Shown: positions 62,342 through 64,000 of the stretch, one piece after another
Layout: each line of letters starts with the position of its first letter
Numbering within the stretch: the first letter of the stretch is position 1
Source of the DNA: Gallalistipes aquisgranensis
GTDB taxonomy: Bacteria; Bacteroidota; Bacteroidia; Bacteroidales; Rikenellaceae
Assembly (NCBI RefSeq): GCF_014982715.1
Contig: NZ_JADCJY010000001.1
Coordinates: 1,798,001 to 1,862,000 of the forward strand
Reading direction: 5' to 3'
Length of the DNA stretch: 64,000 nt
Position numbers and translations under genes: made by a program
Notes under the pieces: model-generated
What the model was told of the DNA's origin: nothing
The model's input: only the letters and a program-made list of their open reading frames with translations
The model's database searches: none

Positions 62342-64000
62342 CTAACGGATCGCCCTGGCAGCGTCGAGCTCCTGCTGCACCAGACCCTTCACGTAATCGG
62401 CGAACGCCTCCCGGGTCATGCTGCCCTTGTCGCCCTCGCCCTGCACGCGCAATGAAACCTGGTCCGCGGCCTCCTCCTTCTCGCCCACGATGAGCAGGAA
62501 GGGGATACGCTTGAGTTCGTTGTCACGTATCTTTCTGCCGATCTTCTCGTTGCGGTCGTCGACCTGCGCACGAATATCGTGATTATTCAGGAATTTTGAA
62601 ACTTTTTCCGCATAATCGTTGAATTTTTCGCTGATCGGCAGCACGACCGCCTGGTCGGGAGCCAGCCACAACGGGAATTTCCCGCCCGTATGCTCCAGCA
62701 GCACGGCCACAAAACGCTCCAGCGAACCGAACGGCGCGCGGTGGATCATGATGGGCCGGTGCTCCTTGTCGTCGTTGCCCTTGTAGGTCAGGTCGAACCG
62801 CTCCGGCAGGTTGTAGTCCACCTGAATGGTACCCAACTGCCACTTGCGGCCGATGGCATCCTTCACCATAAAGTCCAACTTCGGCCCGTAGAAAGCGGCC
62901 TCGCCGTACTCTACCACGGTCTTGAGCCCCTTCTCCTCGGCGGCCTTGATGATCGCGCTTTCGGCCTTCTCCCAGTTCTCGTCCGAACCGATGTACTTCT
63001 CCCTGTTATTGGGGTCGCGCAGCGACACCTGGGCGGTATAGTTGTCGAACTTGAGCGTCTTGAAAATGTAAAGAACGATGTCGATCACCTTCTCGAACTC
63101 CTCGAGCAGCTGGTCGGGCCGCACGAAGAGGTGGGCGTCGTCCTGCGTGAACCCCCGCACGCGGGTCAGTCCGTGCAGCTCGCCGCTCTGCTCGTAGCGG
63201 TACACCGTGCCGAACTCGGCGAAACGCAGCGGCAGGTCGCGGTACGAACGCGGTTTGCTGCGGTAGATTTCGCAGTGGTGCGGGCAGTTCATCGGCTTGA
63301 GCAGGAACTCCTCGTTCGGGTCGGGCGTGTGGATCGGCTGGAACGAATCCTGGCCGTATTTGGCATAATGGCCCGAAGTAACATAGAGGTCCTTCATGCC
63401 GATGTGCGGCGTGATGACCTGCTGATAGCCGTAGTCCTTCTGCACGTCCTGCAGGAAACGCTGCAACCGTTCGCGGAGCGCGGCTCCCTTGGGCAGCCAC
63501 AGCGGCAGCCCCTGCCCCACTCTCGGCGAGAAGGTGAACAGTTCAAGTTCCTTGCCAAGTTTGCGGTGGTCCCGCTTTTTGGCCTCCTCCATCATCGCCA
63601 GATATTCGTCGAGCATCGACTTCTTGGGGAAGGTGATACCGTAGATACGGGTCAGCATCTTGTTCTTCTCGTTGCCGCGCCAGTAGGCACCGGCCACCGA
63701 CGTCAACTTGATCGCCTTGATGAGTCCCGTGTTGGGCAGGTGCGGCCCGCGGCACAGGTCGGTGAAGGAACCGTTCGTGTAGAAGGAGATCGTCCCGTCC
63801 TCCAGATCGGTGATGAGTTCCACCTTATATTGGTCTCCCTTTTCGGTAAAGGTCTTCAGGGCCTCGGCCTTGGGTACCTCGCGGCGCACCAGAGGCTCCT
63901 TGTTGCGGGCCAGTTCGAGCATCTTCTGCTCGATGCGGGGCAGGTCGGCCTCGGTGATGGCCGTGGGAGAGTCTACGTCGTAGTAAAATCCGTTCTCGAT
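62342..64000 (-). CDS. thrS: Threonyl-tRNA synthetase (5' part outside window)
   Basis: The frame is open to base 64000, so the N-terminal TGS domain is mostly missing; 552 residues are visible. The editing domain shows NGFYYDVD at the edge and [11 protein letters not shown]. The class II core has motif 2 [12 protein letters not shown] and [20 protein letters not shown], motif 3-type [17 protein letters not shown]. The anticodon domain at the C-terminus includes [20 protein letters not shown]. It is followed by infC on the same strand, the arrangement known from many bacteria. Confidence 0.97.
   Translation of the reverse strand: MENGFYYDVDSPTAITEADLPRIEQKMLELARNKEPLVRREVPKAEALKTFTEKGDQYKVELITDLEDGTISFYTNGSFTDLCRGPHLPNTGLIKAIKLTSVAGAYWRGNEKNKMLTRIYGITFPKKSMLDEYLAMMEEAKKRDHRKLGKELELFTFSPRVGQGLPLWLPKGAALRERLQRFLQDVQKDYGYQQVITPHIGMKDLYVTSGHYAKYGQDSFQPIHTPDPNEEFLLKPMNCPHHCEIYRSKPRSYRDLPLRFAEFGTVYRYEQSGELHGLTRVRGFTQDDAHLFVRPDQLLEEFEKVIDIVLYIFKTLKFDNYTAQVSLRDPNNREKYIGSDENWEKAESAIIKAAEEKGLKTVVEYGEAAFYGPKLDFMVKDAIGRKWQLGTIQVDYNLPERFDLTYKGNDDKEHRPIMIHRAPFGSLERFVAVLLEHTGGKFPLWLAPDQAVVLPISEKFNDYAEKVSKFLNNHDIRAQVDDRNEKIGRKIRDNELKRIPFLLIVGEKEEAADQVSLRVQGEGDKGSMTREAFADYVKGLVQQELDAARAIR

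Noticed and set aside
1-64000. CRISPR arrays, rRNA genes, riboswitches and toxin-antitoxin pairs
   Set aside because: No regularly spaced direct repeats, rRNA sequences, recognisable riboswitch cores or typical toxin-antitoxin pairs were seen by eye.

Overview
The window looks like chromosome from a GC-rich member of the Bacteroidales, most like Alistipes/Rikenellaceae. That placement is inferred from gene content and was not tested by a search. The pointers are a fused SecDF, a fused MurF-Alr, a DUF4254 plus GT9 pair, an LDH-like malate dehydrogenase, MutS2, PorT-like outer membrane barrels, and many promoters of the Bacteroidetes type (TTTG or TTG, 19-22 nt, then TAnnTTTG). Most of the window is ordinary core chromosome. 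One AT-richer accessory stretch lies at about 28.0-31.0 kb, beside a tRNA-Val gene.

Layout. 1-8.4 kb: rmuC (cut by the window edge), the diadenylate cyclase cdaA, secDF, a membrane-anchored alpha/beta hydrolase and dnaK. 8.6-18.8 kb: a small HTH protein, a frameshifted sugar-phosphate isomerase, a conserved hypothetical, a LysM glucosaminidase, DUF4254 plus a GT9 glycosyltransferase, gcvH-mdh, two outer-membrane barrels, cardiolipin synthase and greA. 18.8-24.0 kb: a large AsmA-like protein, then a tight three-gene operon of a GNAT-like protein, an IbrA-like PP-loop/DUF3440 protein and an IbrB-like ParB-domain protein. 24.6-27.9 kb: two secreted polysaccharide-degradation genes, a toroid lyase/hydrolase-like protein and a GH28. 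28.0-31.1 kb: AT-rich island with a Gfo/Idh/MocA oxidoreductase, short broken ORFs, a truncated tyrosine integrase and tRNA-Val(UAC). 31.3-40.3 kb: ferredoxin, aspS, tadA, a TPR protein, a U32 protein with an rRNA-methyltransferase-like protein, a two-subunit chromate transporter, and rsmE.

40.3-56.3 kb is an envelope block. An M3 lipoprotein peptidase is followed by a leftward operon (amidase, MCE/MlaD, mutS2, murF-alr, rsmI-like), then lptD, a second M3 lipoprotein peptidase and a small lipoprotein, all rightward. 56.4-64 kb: acyl-CoA ligase and plsY (phospholipid synthesis), a YitT-family membrane protein, miaB, then thrS-infC running leftward, with thrS cut by the window end.

The most notable observations are these: infC probably starts at an AUA codon behind a strong Shine-Dalgarno sequence that is unusual for this phylum; an IbrAB-like operon of unknown chemistry; a single-base frameshift in a G5 tract that breaks an isomerase; a terminator-like hairpin in the greA leader; a perfect palindrome over the -7 box of an outer-membrane protein gene; two probably leaderless genes; and a decayed integrative element at tRNA-Val. 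All coordinates and motifs were read by eye. No database search or folding calculation was run.
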